Shown: positions 62,546 to 64,000 of the stretch, piece by piece
How positions within the stretch are numbered: the stretch's first letter is position 1
Layout of the letters: each line of letters opens with the position of its first letter
Assembly: GCF_009757775.1 (NCBI RefSeq)
Contig: NZ_RHLK01000001.1
Span: 409,608-473,607, forward strand
DNA length: 64,000 bases
From: Paenibacillus lutrae
Lineage (GTDB): Bacteria > Bacillota > Bacilli > Paenibacillales > NBRC-103111
Reading direction: 5' to 3'
Translations under genes and position numbers: made by a program
The notes under the pieces: generated by a model
Told to the model about the DNA's origin: nothing
What the model saw: only the letters and a program-made list of their open reading frames with translations
Databases searched by the model: none

Positions 62546-64000
62546 TTATATATGAGAAAGTGTCTCTCGTACGGTCAGACGCGATGCTTTCCAAGCGGGA
62601 TAGGCGCTTGCGACGCTGGCCCCAACGATAATTACGGCCAACCAGATGAGTACGACGAATGGTGAAATCATTAGGGGAAGCGGTGCACGGAAGGCCAGCT
62701 TGCCGATAAGGCTCCCTACCGATGCTGATAATGGCAAAGATACAATAATCGCAATGCCCCAGCTCAAGATGCCGATAAATATCCCCTCGCTAATGATATT
62801 CCGCATCACTGTGCTGGATTTTCCTCCGATTGTTCGCATAATGCCGAATTCCCGGGTACGTTCAACCACATTGGTCGCCATTGTCGACATAAGACCTAAA
62901 GCACCTACAATCCCCAAGATCAGAGACATCATGATGAGGGCAAAAATAAGAATATAAACATGCCCTCCGATCGCTTCATTCAGTTTCGCTTCAGATATCT
63001 CCATCTTGATGCTGATCCCCGCTTGTTCAAGTTTATTCCTGATTTTTGCAGCTGCTTGACTCACTGATTCCGGACTCCGGTCATTCATCGTAACTCTGAC
63101 TGCATTGGCGGTACCCGTCTGACCAATCGCTTCCTCATAGGACTCCGGCATCACATAGGCAGTCGCGGGAGAACCTATTTCTTTGGAAATTCCTATCACT
63201 TGTAATCGTGCCGGATTACTGTCAATCGTCATCTTAATCATATCTCCTACTTGTGCGGTTGGGTAAAAGGATTGGGCCATATGATTGAGAACAACACCTC
63301 CAGTGTCCCCTTTCTGAAGCCACCGGCCTTCCATCATCGGCAATTGAAGCATCTGGCTCTTCGCTGGAGCAGATCGGGCGCTGAAGCTGCCATGGCCTCC
63401 ATCCGGGTATGTTCGGAGAATTTCCAGCCCGTCCTGGCGCTGTAAACCCGCCGGCACCAGACTCCAGTTCTCCACCTGCTTTACACCCTCGATCTCGTTG
63501 ATAAGCTGCTTGATCCGGTTTTCCTCCACTGCTTTATTCAAACGGAGTTCCAGATCATATTGACGGTTCTGTGCCGCATCCGCCAAGTTCTTTTCCCAAG
63601 CCGTCTTTATATTAAGGCTTGTCATGAACATGCCTCCGGCCGCTGCAAGCAATCCCAGCGTTAAAATTAAGCGGCCTCGCCGGCGGAACGAATTACGCAG
63701 CGCTAATATCAGTGTCCGGTCCAGACCGCGGATCTTGCTCAGGAAATGATCCAGCCTGCGTGAGCCAAAAGAATTACGGCTTGTACCAAAATCGCTTATG
63801 GCTTCCCGAACCGTCATCCGGGATATTCTCATAATCGGAATGGAAGCTGCAATCAGCGGTACAAGGATTGCTGCGAGCAGCTGGATTACATAGACCCACC
63901 AAGGGATGCTTTCACTATATAATGTGAAATTAAGCATCACGCCAACCTCTCTTGCCAGAATTCTGCCGGCAGCAATGCCTGGCAGCAATCCAAGCGCTGC
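62546..64000 (-). CDS. FtsX/MacB-type ABC transporter permease, N-terminus outside window
   Basis: The frame is open at the window end. It shows a membrane block (AAILVPLIAASIPIMRISRMTVREAISDFG), a helix (RTLILALRNSFRRRGRLILTLGLLAAAGGMF), a long extracytoplasmic MacB-like domain (~230 residues), and three more membrane helices with the FtsX pattern (LILGIVGALGLMSTMATNVVERTREFGIMRTIGG). It ends ...SAYPAWKASRLTVRETL. This duplicated-FtsX permease type works with a separate ATPase, often exporting peptides or lipoproteins or sensing antimicrobial peptides. The missing part should hold the first FtsX domain. Confidence 0.9.
   Translation of the reverse strand, partial: AALGLLPGIAAGRILAREVGVMLNFTLYSESIPWWVYVIQLLAAILVPLIAASIPIMRISRMTVREAISDFGTSRNSFGSRRLDHFLSKIRGLDRTLILALRNSFRRRGRLILTLGLLAAAGGMFMTSLNIKTAWEKNLADAAQNRQYDLELRLNKAVEENRIKQLINEIEGVKQVENWSLVPAGLQRQDGLEILRTYPDGGHGSFSARSAPAKSQMLQLPMMEGRWLQKGDTGGVVLNHMAQSFYPTAQVGDMIKMTIDSNPARLQVIGISKEIGSPATAYVMPESYEEAIGQTGTANAVRVTMNDRSPESVSQAAAKIRNKLEQAGISIKMEISEAKLNEAIGGHVYILIFALIMMSLILGIVGALGLMSTMATNVVERTREFGIMRTIGGKSSTVMRNIISEGIFIGILSWGIAIIVSLPLSASVGSLIGKLAFRAPLPLMISPFVVLIWLAVIIVGASVASAYPAWKASRLTVRETLSHI

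Overview
The window looks like a chromosomal segment of a low-to-mid GC, spore-forming Bacillota of the Paenibacillus type. Grounds for this are strong AGGAGG ribosome binding sites, YesM/AraC-type two-component pairs next to LplB/MalG-type sugar ABC transporters, large secreted glycan-active enzymes and a Gram-positive style Tc toxin locus. No rRNA, tRNA or CRISPR was seen. The assignment is by gene style only; no marker gene is present.

Region 1 (1-19.3 kb) is mostly glycan foraging, all on the minus strand. A sugar-binding lipoprotein and two permeases run into a GH89 alpha-N-acetylglucosaminidase. Below them lie an AraC-type response regulator with its histidine kinase, then a lipoprotein and a secreted GH16 glucanase with a three-repeat C-terminal domain. 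After a kinase-like gene and an AT-rich SDR gene comes a 1720-residue secreted M60 (enhancin/mucinase-like) protease with carbohydrate-binding modules. Its leader carries a cyclic-di-GMP-I riboswitch followed by an intrinsic terminator. GH89 and M60 together suggest attack on mucin-like glycoproteins.

Region 2 (19.4-27.5 kb) is accessory. A 2360-bp IS1595-family element (31-bp inverted repeats, 8-bp duplication TTTCATAT) carries its transposase and an APH-type phosphotransferase. It sits inside the remnant of a GNAT acetyltransferase gene, whose frame is restored when the element and one duplication copy are removed. Beyond it are another APH-like kinase, a PadR-DUF4180 fusion, a WYL regulator, a DJ-1/PfpI protein and a secreted serine hydrolase.

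Region 3 (27.7-48.2 kb) is the most striking part: a Tc (ABC toxin) locus. A TcB-TcC fusion (2504 aa) ends in a probable His-Me-finger nuclease after the RHS core. It is followed within about 35 bp per junction by a TcA (2740 aa), a 722-aa Cys-rich/Hint-domain protein containing what looks like a metal-ligand-less M48 fold, and a 242-aa Ala/Gly/Ser-rich protein with a zinc-ribbon tail. A strong terminator ends the unit. The Hint protein shares a roughly 50-residue repeat with TcA. A convergent gene encodes an Asp-box (BNR) propeller.

Region 4 (48.5-64 kb) holds resistance and housekeeping-accessory genes: a short UvrA-like ABC protein, a GT61 glycosyltransferase, a second serine hydrolase, an XRE/DUF2975 pair, a small lipase-like hydrolase and a divergent TetR/DHA2-MFS pair with two palindromic operators. 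GNAT, HAD and DinB genes follow, with several decaying pseudogenes, and the window ends in an FtsX-type ABC permease cut by the edge.
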